The notes beneath the pieces are model-generated. The model had not been told where the DNA came from. It searched no databases and was given only the letters and a program-made list of their open reading frames with translations. From an uncultured Prevotellaceae bacterium (GTDB lineage: Bacteria > Bacteroidota > Bacteroidia > Bacteroidales > Bacteroidaceae), in assembly GCA_900318915.1 (NCBI GenBank), contig ONMI01000016.1, positions 1 to 35,677 of the forward strand: a stretch of DNA of 35,677 nt, read 5' to 3'. Shown here one piece after another: positions 17,995-26,590 of the stretch. The stretch's first letter is position 1. Every line of letters starts with the position of its first letter. Both the position numbers and the translations under genes were made by a program.

Positions 17995-19758
17995 ATGACA
18001 CTGCACAGGTATGTTTTGATGGTCTTGACGGCTGCCGCCTCTTTGCTGGCAGTCGTGCCGTGCCATGCCCGCAAGAAACCGGTCAAGAAGCCGGTCGCTG
18101 CTGTATCGGTCACACCGCTGAGCGACAACGACCAGAAGCGCTATGACTATTTCTACCTGCAGGCCATCTGCATGCAGGAGAAGGAAGACTATGCGGCCGC
18201 CTATGACCTGTTGCTTCACTGTCTTGAGATCAATCCTGATGCCGCAGAGGCGTATTTCACCTTGTCCAATTATGATGCAGCCCTGGGGCAGGACAGCCTG
18301 ATGCTGGACCACATGCGCCGTGCTGTGGCCCTCGACCCTGAGAACGATGCCTATGCCGAGCGCCTGGGGCAGACCTATCTTAAACTGCAGGACTATGAGC
18401 AGGCCGTCGGTCTCTATGAGTCGCTCTCCGAGGCACATCCCTCGCGTTCAGATGTGCTGCACATTCTGGGCCGCCTCTATCAGCAGCAGAAAAACTACCC
18501 CAAGGTCATAGAGACACTCAACCGTCTGGAGAACATAGAGGGCAGCTCTGAGGATATCTCACTGGCCAAGATGCAGATGTACTCCCTTCAGGGACGTAAG
18601 AAAGAAGAATTCCGCGAGTTGCGGCAGCTGGCGCAGAAACATCCCAGCGACTACAACTACCGGGTGATGATGGGCAACTGGCTGCTGAAGAACGGCAAAC
18701 CGAAGGAGGCCCTGGCTGAATACAATGCCGTGCTGAAGAAGGAACCCGACAATTATGCTGCCATGGAGTCGCTGCTCGACTATTATAAGTCGCAGCAGCA
18801 GGATTCGCTGGCGCGGGTGAAGACCGAGGAACTCCTTGTAAGCACCAAGACTCCTTCTGAGACCAAGCGCCGCCTCATCAGTCAGGTGGTCATGGAGAAC
18901 GAGCAGCAGGGAGGCGACAGCATCAAGGTGCTCAACCTGTTCGACAAAATACTTGCACAGCCTCAGGAGGATGCCGAGATGGCCAGTTGGCGGGCCGTGT
19001 ATATGAAACTGAAGAAAATGCCCGAAGATGCGCAGATGGAGGCCTGGGAACGGGTGCTCGCCATCGACCCGGCCGACAAGGCTTCCCGCCTGGAGACTCT
19101 CCAGTTGGCCATCCGCCAGCAAGACTTTGCCCGTTCGGCCGAGATTTGCCAGCGCGGTGCCGACTACAATCCCGACGAGATGATTTTTTACTACTATCTG
19201 GGCCTTTCGCATTTTCAGATGGACCATCTCGATGAGGCCCTCGAGGCATTCAGAAGAGGCGTGAGTCAGATAAACAGCGAAAGCAACCCCGACATCGTGT
19301 CCGACTTCTACGCCATCATGGGCGACATCCTCCATACCAAGCATCTCGACGTGGAGGCTTTCGCCGCCTACGACAGTTGCCTGCAGTGGAAAGCCGACAA
19401 CATCGGTTGCCTGAACAATTATGCCTACTATCTCAGCCTTGGCGACACCGACCTGAGCCGCGCCGAGAAGATGAGCTACCGCACCATCAAGGCCGAACCG
19501 GCCAATTCCACTTACCTCGACACCTATGCCTGGATCTTGTTCCGGCAGGGCCGTTATGAAGAAGCCCGTATTTATATAGACCAGGCCCTACGCAACGACA
19601 GCACGCTCAGTGCCGTCATTATTGAGCATGCGGGTGATATCTATGCCATGTGCGGCGAGACCGACCGAGCCGTGGAATACTGGCAGCAGGCATTGGAAAA
19701 AGATGGGGGCAATCTGTTGTTGCAAAGAAAGATAAAATTACGAAAATATGTGGAGTAA
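17995..19758 (+). CDS. Exported tetratricopeptide repeat protein
   Basis: This 587-residue protein has an N-terminal signal peptide (about 1-26, with a hydrophobic VLMVLTAAASLLAVV core) and then many TPR-like helix pairs, for example DYAAAYDLLLHCLEINPDAA, DYEQAVGLYESLSEAHP and the C-terminal RYEEARIYIDQAL. TPR arrays are protein-binding scaffolds, and the exported location suggests the periplasm. It overlaps the DUF4292 gene by 11 bases and precedes an EnvC-like gene, so a role in envelope assembly or peptidoglycan remodelling is inferred from context. No catalytic domain is visible. Confidence 0.8.
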   Translation: MTLHRYVLMVLTAAASLLAVVPCHARKKPVKKPVAAVSVTPLSDNDQKRYDYFYLQAICMQEKEDYAAAYDLLLHCLEINPDAAEAYFTLSNYDAALGQDSLMLDHMRRAVALDPENDAYAERLGQTYLKLQDYEQAVGLYESLSEAHPSRSDVLHILGRLYQQQKNYPKVIETLNRLENIEGSSEDISLAKMQMYSLQGRKKEEFRELRQLAQKHPSDYNYRVMMGNWLLKNGKPKEALAEYNAVLKKEPDNYAAMESLLDYYKSQQQDSLARVKTEELLVSTKTPSETKRRLISQVVMENEQQGGDSIKVLNLFDKILAQPQEDAEMASWRAVYMKLKKMPEDAQMEAWERVLAIDPADKASRLETLQLAIRQQDFARSAEICQRGADYNPDEMIFYYYLGLSHFQMDHLDEALEAFRRGVSQINSESNPDIVSDFYAIMGDILHTKHLDVEAFAAYDSCLQWKADNIGCLNNYAYYLSLGDTDLSRAEKMSYRTIKAEPANSTYLDTYAWILFRQGRYEEARIYIDQALRNDSTLSAVIIEHAGDIYAMCGETDRAVEYWQQALEKDGGNLLLQRKIKLRKYVE

Positions 19759-20632
19759 GAAATATCATGATAGTTTCCGGCTGTTCGGTGCCATGACACT
19801 GGTGGCCGTGATGGCAGCGTGTGGCGCCAAGCGCCCGCTTACCGAGAAAACTGCCGACGGCACCACCTCGGCCACACAGTCTGCTGCCGCCGACAACTCA
19901 GCGGCGAAAGCTCTGCACGATGCCTGCGTCAGCAAGGTAAGTAAGAACAAGGTGCCGAGTACGAACCTGGTGGCCAATATCGATTTCCGCCTGCAGAGCG
20001 GAAGCCGCGACATCACCGTGAGCGGAAAGCTCAGCATGCGGCGTGACGAGGTGATACGCATACAGCTCGTACCGCTCGGACTGGCCGAAGTGGGCCGGGT
20101 GGAGTTCAGCAAAGACTCGGTGCTGTTCATGGACCGTCTGCACAAGCGGTATGTCAGGGGGGCTTACACCGATGTGGGCTTCCTCAGGGACAACGGCATC
20201 GACTTCTACTCCCTGCAGGCGCTTTTCTGGAACCAGCTCTACGTAGTGGGCGGAAAGAGCCTCGAAACGGTCAGCGTGACGCAGCCATCGTCCGCTATAT
20301 GGAAACTGCAGTACTCACAGGGCAAGATGGACTATTCGTGGTGGGCCGACACCGCAAGCGGCCTCATCCGCGAGTCGGTGCTTGCCTACCGCAGCGGCAG
20401 CCACGGCACATCGCAGTTCAAGTGGACCTACGACCAGTTCCAGACCTTCTGCAAGGACCAGTTCCCCGCCAGCCACACGGTCAAGTTCAAAGGTGGCAAG
20501 AAGGACATCACCGTGCAGCTCACCCTAGGTACCATGAAGAACGACACCAAGTGGGAGACGCGTACCAGCGTGCCCTCCAAGTATAAGAAAGTAACCGTTG
20601 ACGAAGTACTCGATTTAATAACCAAAATATGA
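19748..20632 (+). CDS. DUF4292-type lipoprotein
   Basis: This 294-residue protein has a lipoprotein signal: a hydrophobic stretch ending VMAAC, with the Cys at about residue 26 as the lipidated residue. The mature part looks like the DUF4292 family of Bacteroidota, whose fold is related to LolA/LolB-type half-barrels. Its function is not established. No run of acidic residues follows the Cys, so no surface-export signal is seen and a periplasmic-facing location is more likely. It overlaps the TPR gene by 11 bases and the EnvC-like gene by 4 bases, indicating translational coupling of the three. Confidence 0.75.
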   Translation: MWSKKYHDSFRLFGAMTLVAVMAACGAKRPLTEKTADGTTSATQSAAADNSAAKALHDACVSKVSKNKVPSTNLVANIDFRLQSGSRDITVSGKLSMRRDEVIRIQLVPLGLAEVGRVEFSKDSVLFMDRLHKRYVRGAYTDVGFLRDNGIDFYSLQALFWNQLYVVGGKSLETVSVTQPSSAIWKLQYSQGKMDYSWWADTASGLIRESVLAYRSGSHGTSQFKWTYDQFQTFCKDQFPASHTVKFKGGKKDITVQLTLGTMKNDTKWETRTSVPSKYKKVTVDEVLDLITKI

Positions 20633-22434
20633 TGAGAAGATATATATTGCTGATTTTGATGGTGATGCTCACTGCCGTGTCGGCCGATGCCCAGAGCAAG
20701 GGGACAAAACGGTCGGGCACGAAGGCGCAGACCACCCAGCACAAGGGCGGCGGCAACCGCTCGGGCAAGAAGAAGGGAAAGCAAACCTATACCAACGCCC
20801 AGATACGCGGATTGGAGAGCGAGCGCTCGCAGGTGCAGAAAGACATCAAGGACCAGCAGAACAAGTTGCGGGCCAACAAGGCCGATGTTGAGGAACGCCT
20901 CAAGAACCTGCTGTCCATCAATGGAGAGATTACCGCCAAGCAGAAAGACATCGACGACTATGAGAGCGAGATACAGAACCTGAACGGTGACATCCGCATG
21001 CTCCAGTCGCAGCTCGGCAACTTGCAGCAGCAGCTCGACGAGCGCAAGGAGAAATATGTACAGTCGATGCGCTACATGGCCAAGCACAGAGCCATACAAG
21101 ACCGTCTCATGTTTATCTTCAGCGCCAAAAGCCTGGCACAGGCCTACCGCCGTATGCGGTTTGTGCGTGAGTATGCCTCGTATGAGCGTGCCCAGGGCGA
21201 GCAGATAAAAATCAAGCAGGGCGAGCTGAACCATAAGAACTCGCAGCTCGAGAACGTGAAGGGCAACAAAAGTCAGCTGCTCAGCAAAGGAAAGGCTGCC
21301 CAGCAGGAACTCAGACAGAAACAGGAAGAACAGCAGCAGATGGTGAACGACCTGCAGAAAGAGCAGCGCACCATACAGACCATCATCTCTGAGCAGGAGC
21401 GCAAAAACGCCCAGCTCAATGCCGAGATAGACCGCTTGATAGCCGTGGAGATTGAGAAGGCGAGGGCCCGTGCCGCCGCCGAGGCCCAACGCAAGGCCGA
21501 GGCCGCCGCTGCGAAGAAACGGGCAGAGGAACTGGCACGGAAGAAAGCCGCAGCCGAGGCCGCTGCCCGCGAGAACGCACGCCGTATAGCGGAGGCCAAG
21601 GCCAGGGAAGCCGAGATGAAGGCTGCTGCCGAGGCTGAACGCCGTGCTGCAGCCGAGCGCCGTGCCGCAGCCGAGGCCGCTGCCCGAAAGGCCGCCGAGG
21701 AACAGCAGCGCGCCGAGGCCGCCTCGCGTGCCGCCGAAGAGGAGAAAGCCCGTGCCGCCGCCGCTGAGGAGCGCCGTGCTGCCGAGCGCCGTGCCGCCGC
21801 CGAGCAGGCTGCCGCGCGTGCCGCCGCTGAGCGCCGTGCCGCCGCCGATGCTGCTGCCCGCAAGGCTGCTGCCGAACAGGCCGCCGCTGAGCAGGCCGCT
21901 CGTGAGGCTGAGGCCAACCGGTTGGCCGCCGAGCGCAAGGCATCGGCCGAGGCTCAGCGTCATGCCCGTGAGATGGCCGAGGTGGAACGCGAGGAAGAAC
22001 GCATGGAGACGCTCTCCGACATGGACCGTAAGATAAGCGGCAGTTTTGAGAACAACCGTGGCCGTCTGCCCATGCCCATCACTGGCAGCTACAAGATTGT
22101 GAGCCATTTCGGACAGTACAATGTGGAGGGTCTGAAGAATGTGAAGCTCGACAACAAGGGCATCAACATCCTCGGTCAGCCGGGCTCGAGCGCCCGCTCC
22201 ATTTTCGACGGTGAGGTGAGTGCCGTGTTCAACTGGGGCGGTCAGCTGGTGGTGATGGTGCGCCATGGTGAGTATATCTCCGTGTACTGCAACCTCAAGT
22301 CGGTGCATGTGAAGAAAGGCCAGAAGGTCACCACGCGCCAGGTGCTGGGCACCGTCGGTCAGGACAACATCCTGCAGTTCCAGCTGCGTAAGGAAACGGC
22401 CAAACTCAACCCTGAGGTATGGCTTGGCCGTTAG
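20629..22434 (+). CDS. EnvC-like murein hydrolase activator with degenerate LytM domain
   Basis: This 601-residue exported protein has a signal peptide (about 1-21), a long coiled coil (about 45-270), a very Ala/Glu/Arg-rich segment (about 273-450) and a C-terminal M23/LytM domain from about 482. In active M23 enzymes zinc is bound by HxxxD and HxH. Here those places read N509-KGI-N513 and L582-Q-F584, so the zinc site is missing. That pattern, with the N-terminal coiled coil, matches E. coli EnvC, which has no hydrolase activity itself but activates amidases at the septum. It overlaps the DUF4292 gene by 4 bases. Activation of a peptidoglycan amidase is inferred; no amidase gene is in the window. 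Confidence 0.8.
   Translation: MMRRYILLILMVMLTAVSADAQSKGTKRSGTKAQTTQHKGGGNRSGKKKGKQTYTNAQIRGLESERSQVQKDIKDQQNKLRANKADVEERLKNLLSINGEITAKQKDIDDYESEIQNLNGDIRMLQSQLGNLQQQLDERKEKYVQSMRYMAKHRAIQDRLMFIFSAKSLAQAYRRMRFVREYASYERAQGEQIKIKQGELNHKNSQLENVKGNKSQLLSKGKAAQQELRQKQEEQQQMVNDLQKEQRTIQTIISEQERKNAQLNAEIDRLIAVEIEKARARAAAEAQRKAEAAAAKKRAEELARKKAAAEAAARENARRIAEAKAREAEMKAAAEAERRAAAERRAAAEAAARKAAEEQQRAEAASRAAEEEKARAAAAEERRAAERRAAAEQAAARAAAERRAAADAAARKAAAEQAAAEQAAREAEANRLAAERKASAEAQRHAREMAEVEREEERMETLSDMDRKISGSFENNRGRLPMPITGSYKIVSHFGQYNVEGLKNVKLDNKGINILGQPGSSARSIFDGEVSAVFNWGGQLVVMVRHGEYISVYCNLKSVHVKKGQKVTTRQVLGTVGQDNILQFQLRKETAKLNPEVWLGR
21448..21978 (+). repeat. Ala/Arg/Glu-rich low-complexity coding repeat
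   Basis: About 175 codons of the EnvC-like gene encode irregular repeats built from AERRAAAE, EAAARKAA and EQAAARAA units, with heavy use of GCC and GCT for Ala. The predicted structure is a single continuous helix or coiled coil. DNA-level similarity between units makes copy-number change by slippage or recombination likely. The same composition keeps the opposite strand free of stops over a long stretch. Confidence 0.7.
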
Positions 22435-22474
22435 TAAAGTAAGTAGAATCTTTTTAGGACAGGGCCTGCGCCCC

Positions 22475-23536
22475 CTAAGTGATAGGAGTGCCGTCGAGCA
22501 TGCGCAAGTATGTGTCGACGGCATTTTCTATCTCGCTCAGGGTGATGAACTCGTCGGCTGTGTGCGAACGACTCGACTCGCCCGGTCCCCATTTGAATGA
22601 GGCGAAGGGCATCAGCGCCTGGTCGCTCAGCGTGGGAGAACCGAAGGGGTGCATGCCCTCGGCAGTGAGCCGGGCTATCACGGGGTGGGTGAGTGCTATT
22701 CTCGAGGAGCGGAGATGCACCGACCTGGCCTTCACCTCGCTCTTCAGGCGGCCCTGCAGAAAGTGCAGCACCTCTTCATTGTCGTAGAGCTCATTGGTGC
22801 GCACATCGGCCACCATGGTGCATACGTCGGGCACCACATTGTGCTGTGTGCCCGCCTGAATCATGGTCACATTCACCATGGTGGGACCCAGAAACTCGCT
22901 GATCCGCTCAAAGCGGTACTGCCGCAGAAAGTTGATGTCGTCGTTGGCAATGTAGAGCGCGTTCACCCCCTCGCCTCGGGCCGCATGGCCCGACTGGCCG
23001 TGGGCGGTGAGGTCGAGCACCATCAGTCCCCTCTCCGCTACCGCCGGCTGCATGCCGGTGGGTTCCCCCACGATGGCCAGCTGCACGGGAGGCAGAGCGG
23101 GCAGCACGGCGCGTATGCCGTCGGCACCCGACACCTCTTCCTCGGCCGACGCCAGGAAGAGCAGGTTGTAAGGCTGCGGCCGCTGAGCCAGCACGGTAAA
23201 AGTCTGCCAGAGCGACACCAGTCCGCCCCCGCAGTCATTGCTCCCCAGACCATACAGCCGGTCGCCCTCTATGGTGCAGACATAGGGATCGCGGCTCCAT
23301 GAGGCCACGGGCTTCACTGTGTCGAGATGGGCATTGAGCAGCAGGGTGGGGCGATGGGGCGAGAAACCGGGTGCTGTGGTCCACACATTGTTCTTCAGCC
23401 GCACGGGTTGGAACCCGCACCTGGTCATGGTGTGGGCCATGAGGTTGGCCGCATTGTCTTCCTGGCGGCTCACCGAGGGCGTTTCCACCAGTCGGCGCAG
23501 TAATTCGATGGCTTTGAGTGTGTTGTCGTTCATCAT
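22475..23536 (-). CDS. M20 family deacylase, ArgE/succinyl-ornithine deacylase-like
   Basis: This 353-residue protein is an M20 metallopeptidase-family amidohydrolase. The two-zinc site is complete: His70 and Asp72 in NAHLDTVKP, Asp101 in GSNDCGGG, the catalytic Glu pair in SAEEEVSG (132-134) and Glu158 in VGEPTG, with a C-terminal His in SRSHTADEF. The compact size and motifs resemble ArgE-type enzymes of arginine synthesis. Bacteroidota use N-succinyl rather than N-acetyl intermediates in part of that pathway, so N-succinyl- or N-acetyl-ornithine/citrulline deacylase is the likely activity. DapE-like or general dipeptidase activity remains possible. It is a single minus-strand gene, divergent from the acyl-CoA synthetase. 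Confidence 0.8.
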   Translation of the reverse strand: MMNDNTLKAIELLRRLVETPSVSRQEDNAANLMAHTMTRCGFQPVRLKNNVWTTAPGFSPHRPTLLLNAHLDTVKPVASWSRDPYVCTIEGDRLYGLGSNDCGGGLVSLWQTFTVLAQRPQPYNLLFLASAEEEVSGADGIRAVLPALPPVQLAIVGEPTGMQPAVAERGLMVLDLTAHGQSGHAARGEGVNALYIANDDINFLRQYRFERISEFLGPTMVNVTMIQAGTQHNVVPDVCTMVADVRTNELYDNEEVLHFLQGRLKSEVKARSVHLRSSRIALTHPVIARLTAEGMHPFGSPTLSDQALMPFASFKWGPGESSRSHTADEFITLSEIENAVDTYLRMLDGTPIT

Positions 23537-23543
23537 GATACTG

Positions 23544-23551
23544 CAAAGTTA
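23544..23551 (-). promoter_or_regulatory. Candidate -7 box of the M20 deacylase gene, very close to its start codon
   Basis: The minus strand reads TAACTTTG, matching TAnnTTTG. Only 7 bases lie between it and the first ATG (10 to the second), so the transcript would have almost no leader. Confidence 0.5.
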
Positions 23552-23603
23552 GGCAATAATTCAAGAATTTCGTGTTTTTTCTTGCTTTTTCAGAGAAATT
23601 CAG

Positions 23604-23611
23604 TATTTTTG
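23604..23611 (+). promoter_or_regulatory. Candidate -7 box of the acyl-CoA synthetase-prfB operon
   Basis: The sequence TATTTTTG matches TAnnTTTG, 20 bases before the ATG at 23632. A TTG at 23582-23584 lies 19 bases upstream, a suitable -33 position. A GGAAG stretch between box and ATG may act as a ribosome-binding site. Confidence 0.6.
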
Positions 23612-23631
23612 CATAATTAAAGCGGAAGATT

Positions 23632-25446
23632 ATGCAGACATTGAGTCATTTATCTGTTCTCATTCATGAGCAGGCTAAGAAGTATGGCAGCAAGCCGGCA
23701 CTTACCTACCGTGAGTTCGGTAGCTTGAAGTGGCAGTCGGTAACATGGAACTATTTCTCACAGCAAGTGAAGTTCGTTTCCAACGCCCTGCTGAATCTTG
23801 GTGTGAAAGTGCAGGAGAACATCGGCATTTTCAGTCAGAATGCCGTGCACTACCTGTATACTGACTTCGGCGCTTTCGGCGTGCGGGCGGTCACTGTGCC
23901 CTTCTATGCCACGAGCAGTGAGGAGCAGATACAGTTTATGATAGTCGATGCTCAGATACGCATCCTTTTCGTGGGGGAGCAGGAACAGTACGACAAGGCC
24001 ACGCGTGTGTTCTCGCACTGTCCTACCCTGGAGCGCATCATCATCTTCGACAACAGTGTGCGCATCAGTCCGCACGACAGCAACTCCATCTATTTCGACG
24101 ACTTCCTGAAGCTGGGAGAGAATCTGCCGCGCCAGCCGGAGGTGGAGCAGCGCTATGCCGAGGCCAATGAGGAGGATATCTGCAATATCCTCTACACCAG
24201 CGGCACCACCGGCGACAGCAAGGGTGTCATCCTGACCTACGGGCAATATCATGCCGCCATGCGCTCCAACGGTGAGAGCGTACCGGTGGGTGAAGACGAC
24301 CTGGTGATGAACTTCCTGCCCTACACCCATATCTTCGAGCGTGGATGGGCCATCCTCGCCCTCACTATGGGCGCACAGCTTATCATCAACACCTACCCCA
24401 AGGAGATACAGCAGTCGATGCGCGAGACGCACCCCACCTGCATGAGCAGCGTGCCCCGTTTCTGGGAGAAAGTGTATGCCGGCGTGCAGGCCAAAATCGA
24501 CAATTCGAGCGGTGCCCAGCGCCTCCTCTTCAATACGGCGCTCAAGGTGGGCCATAAGTACAATATCGAATATCTGAGCAAGGGACGCCGTCCGCCGCTC
24601 ACATTGTCCATGAGTTACTCGTTCTACAACAAGACCGTGTTCAGCAAGGTACGCAAGCAGCTGGGTCTTGAGCGGGCTCATTTCTTCCCTACTGCCGGTG
24701 CTACGGTGTCGCCCGAGGTCGAGGAGTTCATCCACTCCATCGGTATCAACATGATGGTGGGCTATGGCCTGACGGAGAGTCTGGCCACAGTGTCGCACGA
24801 CCGTCTGGGCAAACCCTACACCGTGGGGTCGGTAGGACGTCCGCTGTCGGGTGTAGAGGTGAAGATAGGCGAAAACAACGAGATATTGCTCAAGGGTCCC
24901 ACCATTACACGGGGCTACTATAAGCGGGAGGCGCTCACGGCTGCCAGCTTTGATGAGGACGGTTTCTTCCACACCGGCGATGCCGGCTATATGCGCGACG
25001 GAGAGCTCTTCCTCACCGAGCGTATCAAAGACCTGTTCAAGACCTCCAACGGCAAGTACATCGCTCCGCAGATGATTGAGTCGAAGATGCTGGTCGACAA
25101 GTTTATCGAGCAGATAGCCATCATAGCCGACGAACGCAAGTTTGTGTCGGCGCTTATCATTCCCGCCTTCGATCTTCTGGAAGACTATGCCAAGGAATAC
25201 GGCATCACCTATGCCGACAGGGCCGAGTTGTGTGCCGACAAACGCGTGAACAGGATGATGGCCGACCGTATAGAAACGCTCCAACAGGGTCTGGCCAGCT
25301 ATGAGAAGATAAAGAAGTTCACCCTTCTTCCCGAACTGTTCAGCATGAACAAGGGTGAGCTGACCAACACATTGAAACTGCGTCGGCCTGTCATCAACAA
25401 GAACTATGCCGATGTGATAGACGAAATGTATAAGGAAGAAGTATGA
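23632..25446 (+). CDS. Long-chain fatty acid--CoA ligase (AMP-forming)
   Basis: This 604-residue protein is an ANL-superfamily acyl-CoA synthetase. The ATP-binding P-loop YTSGTTGDSKG is at 188-198. Further along are PTAGATVSPEVEEF, the GYGLTES aromatic/adenine motif, and HTGDAGYMRDGELFLTERIKDLFKTSNGKYIAP, described here by its parts: the TGD motif, the hinge Arg region and the conserved Lys near NGKYIAP. It activates fatty acids by adenylation and thioester formation with CoA, probably at the inner membrane face. Its stop overlaps the prfB start by 4 bases. Chain-length preference cannot be read from sequence. Confidence 0.9.
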   Translation: MQTLSHLSVLIHEQAKKYGSKPALTYREFGSLKWQSVTWNYFSQQVKFVSNALLNLGVKVQENIGIFSQNAVHYLYTDFGAFGVRAVTVPFYATSSEEQIQFMIVDAQIRILFVGEQEQYDKATRVFSHCPTLERIIIFDNSVRISPHDSNSIYFDDFLKLGENLPRQPEVEQRYAEANEEDICNILYTSGTTGDSKGVILTYGQYHAAMRSNGESVPVGEDDLVMNFLPYTHIFERGWAILALTMGAQLIINTYPKEIQQSMRETHPTCMSSVPRFWEKVYAGVQAKIDNSSGAQRLLFNTALKVGHKYNIEYLSKGRRPPLTLSMSYSFYNKTVFSKVRKQLGLERAHFFPTAGATVSPEVEEFIHSIGINMMVGYGLTESLATVSHDRLGKPYTVGSVGRPLSGVEVKIGENNEILLKGPTITRGYYKREALTAASFDEDGFFHTGDAGYMRDGELFLTERIKDLFKTSNGKYIAPQMIESKMLVDKFIEQIAIIADERKFVSALIIPAFDLLEDYAKEYGITYADRAELCADKRVNRMMADRIETLQQGLASYEKIKKFTLLPELFSMNKGELTNTLKLRRPVINKNYADVIDEMYKEEV

Positions 25447-26564
25447 TTACGAGCGACCAGCTGAAAGATGTGCTTGAACGGGTGGAAGCGCTCCACCGCT
25501 ATCTCGACATTGACAAGAAGAAAATAGAATATGAGGAGGAAGACCTCCGCACACAGGCGCCCGACTTCTGGGACGACCCTGTACGTGCGCAGGAGCAGAT
25601 GAAGAAAGTGAAGGGTATCGGCAAGTGGCTCACCGGTTACAAAGAGGTGCGCGACCTGGCCGATGAACTTCAACTGGCCTTCGACTTTTACCACGACGAC
25701 ATGGTGACGGAGGAAGAGGTGGATGCCGACTATGCCAAGGCGCTCAAGGCCATTGAGGACCTTGAGCTGAAGAATATGCTCCGCCAGAAGGAAGACCCCA
25801 TGGACTGTGTGCTCAAGATAAACAGCGGTGCCGGCGGTACCGAGAGTCAGGACTGGGCGCAGATGCTCATGCGTATGTACATGCGCTGGGCCGAGGCCCA
25901 TGGTCACAAGGTGACCATCAGTAACCTGCAGGACGGCGACGAGGCCGGCATCAAGAGCGTCACCATGGAGATAGAGGGTGGCGAGTACGCCTATGGCTAT
26001 CTCAAGAGCGAGAGCGGTGTGCACCGTCTGGTGCGCGTGTCGCCTTTCAATGCCCAGGGCAAGCGCATGACGAGTTTCGCCAGCGTGTTTGTCTCGCCCT
26101 TGGTCGATGACACCATCGAGGTGTTCGTAGACCCGTCGAAGGTGTCGTGGGACCTGTTCCGCAGCGGTGGCGCCGGCGGTCAGAATGTGAACAAGGTGGA
26201 GACGGGCGTACGCCTGCGATACCAGTATGTAGACCCCGATACCGGCGAGGAGGAGGAAATCCTGATTGAGAACACCGAGAGCCGCAAGCAGTTGGAGAAC
26301 CGTAAGAACGCTATGCGTCTGCTCAAGTCGCAGCTCTACGACCGCGCCATGAAGAAGCGCCTGGAAGCCCAGGCCAAGATAGAGGCCGGCAAGAAGAAGA
26401 TAGAGTGGGGCAGCCAGATACGCAGCTATGTCTTTGACGACCGACGTGTGAAAGACCACCGCACCAACTATCAGACCACCGATGTGGACGGTGTGATGGA
26501 CGGCAAGATCGACGGGTTTATCAAGGCCTATCTGATGGAGTTCCCGGTCAATGAAGAAGAATAA
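25443..26564 (+). CDS. prfB: Peptide chain release factor 2
   Basis: RF2 releases the finished peptide at UGA and UAA stop codons. The 373-residue protein has the stop-recognition tripeptide SPF at 200-202 (RF2 type, not the PxT of RF1) and the GGQ peptidyl-hydrolysis motif at 245-247. In many bacteria prfB has an in-frame UGA near codon 25 that requires a +1 frameshift. Here the matching place (RYLDI, residues 19-23) is read through with CTC GAC in a single frame, so that autoregulatory site is absent. The start overlaps the upstream ligase gene by 4 bases. Confidence 0.96.
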   Translation: MITSDQLKDVLERVEALHRYLDIDKKKIEYEEEDLRTQAPDFWDDPVRAQEQMKKVKGIGKWLTGYKEVRDLADELQLAFDFYHDDMVTEEEVDADYAKALKAIEDLELKNMLRQKEDPMDCVLKINSGAGGTESQDWAQMLMRMYMRWAEAHGHKVTISNLQDGDEAGIKSVTMEIEGGEYAYGYLKSESGVHRLVRVSPFNAQGKRMTSFASVFVSPLVDDTIEVFVDPSKVSWDLFRSGGAGGQNVNKVETGVRLRYQYVDPDTGEEEEILIENTESRKQLENRKNAMRLLKSQLYDRAMKKRLEAQAKIEAGKKKIEWGSQIRSYVFDDRRVKDHRTNYQTTDVDGVMDGKIDGFIKAYLMEFPVNEEE

Positions 26565-26590
26565 GTCAAACCTTAATAAAATAATAAGTT

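Noticed and set aside
22435-22474. GGGC-CTGC-GCCC hairpin between the EnvC-like and M20 genes
   Set aside because: Only a 4-bp core stem and no useful T-run; not supported as a terminator.
20428-22524. Very long open frame (698 codons) on the minus strand
   Set aside because: It lies opposite the DUF4292 and EnvC-like genes. The translation is a Leu/Gly-rich, low-complexity mirror of the Ala-rich repeat, with no domain or signal; GC-rich codon use keeps the strand open.
23758-25284. 508-codon minus-strand frame opposite the acyl-CoA synthetase
   Set aside because: The plus strand has all ligase motifs; the antisense translation is His/Leu/Val-rich without a family pattern.
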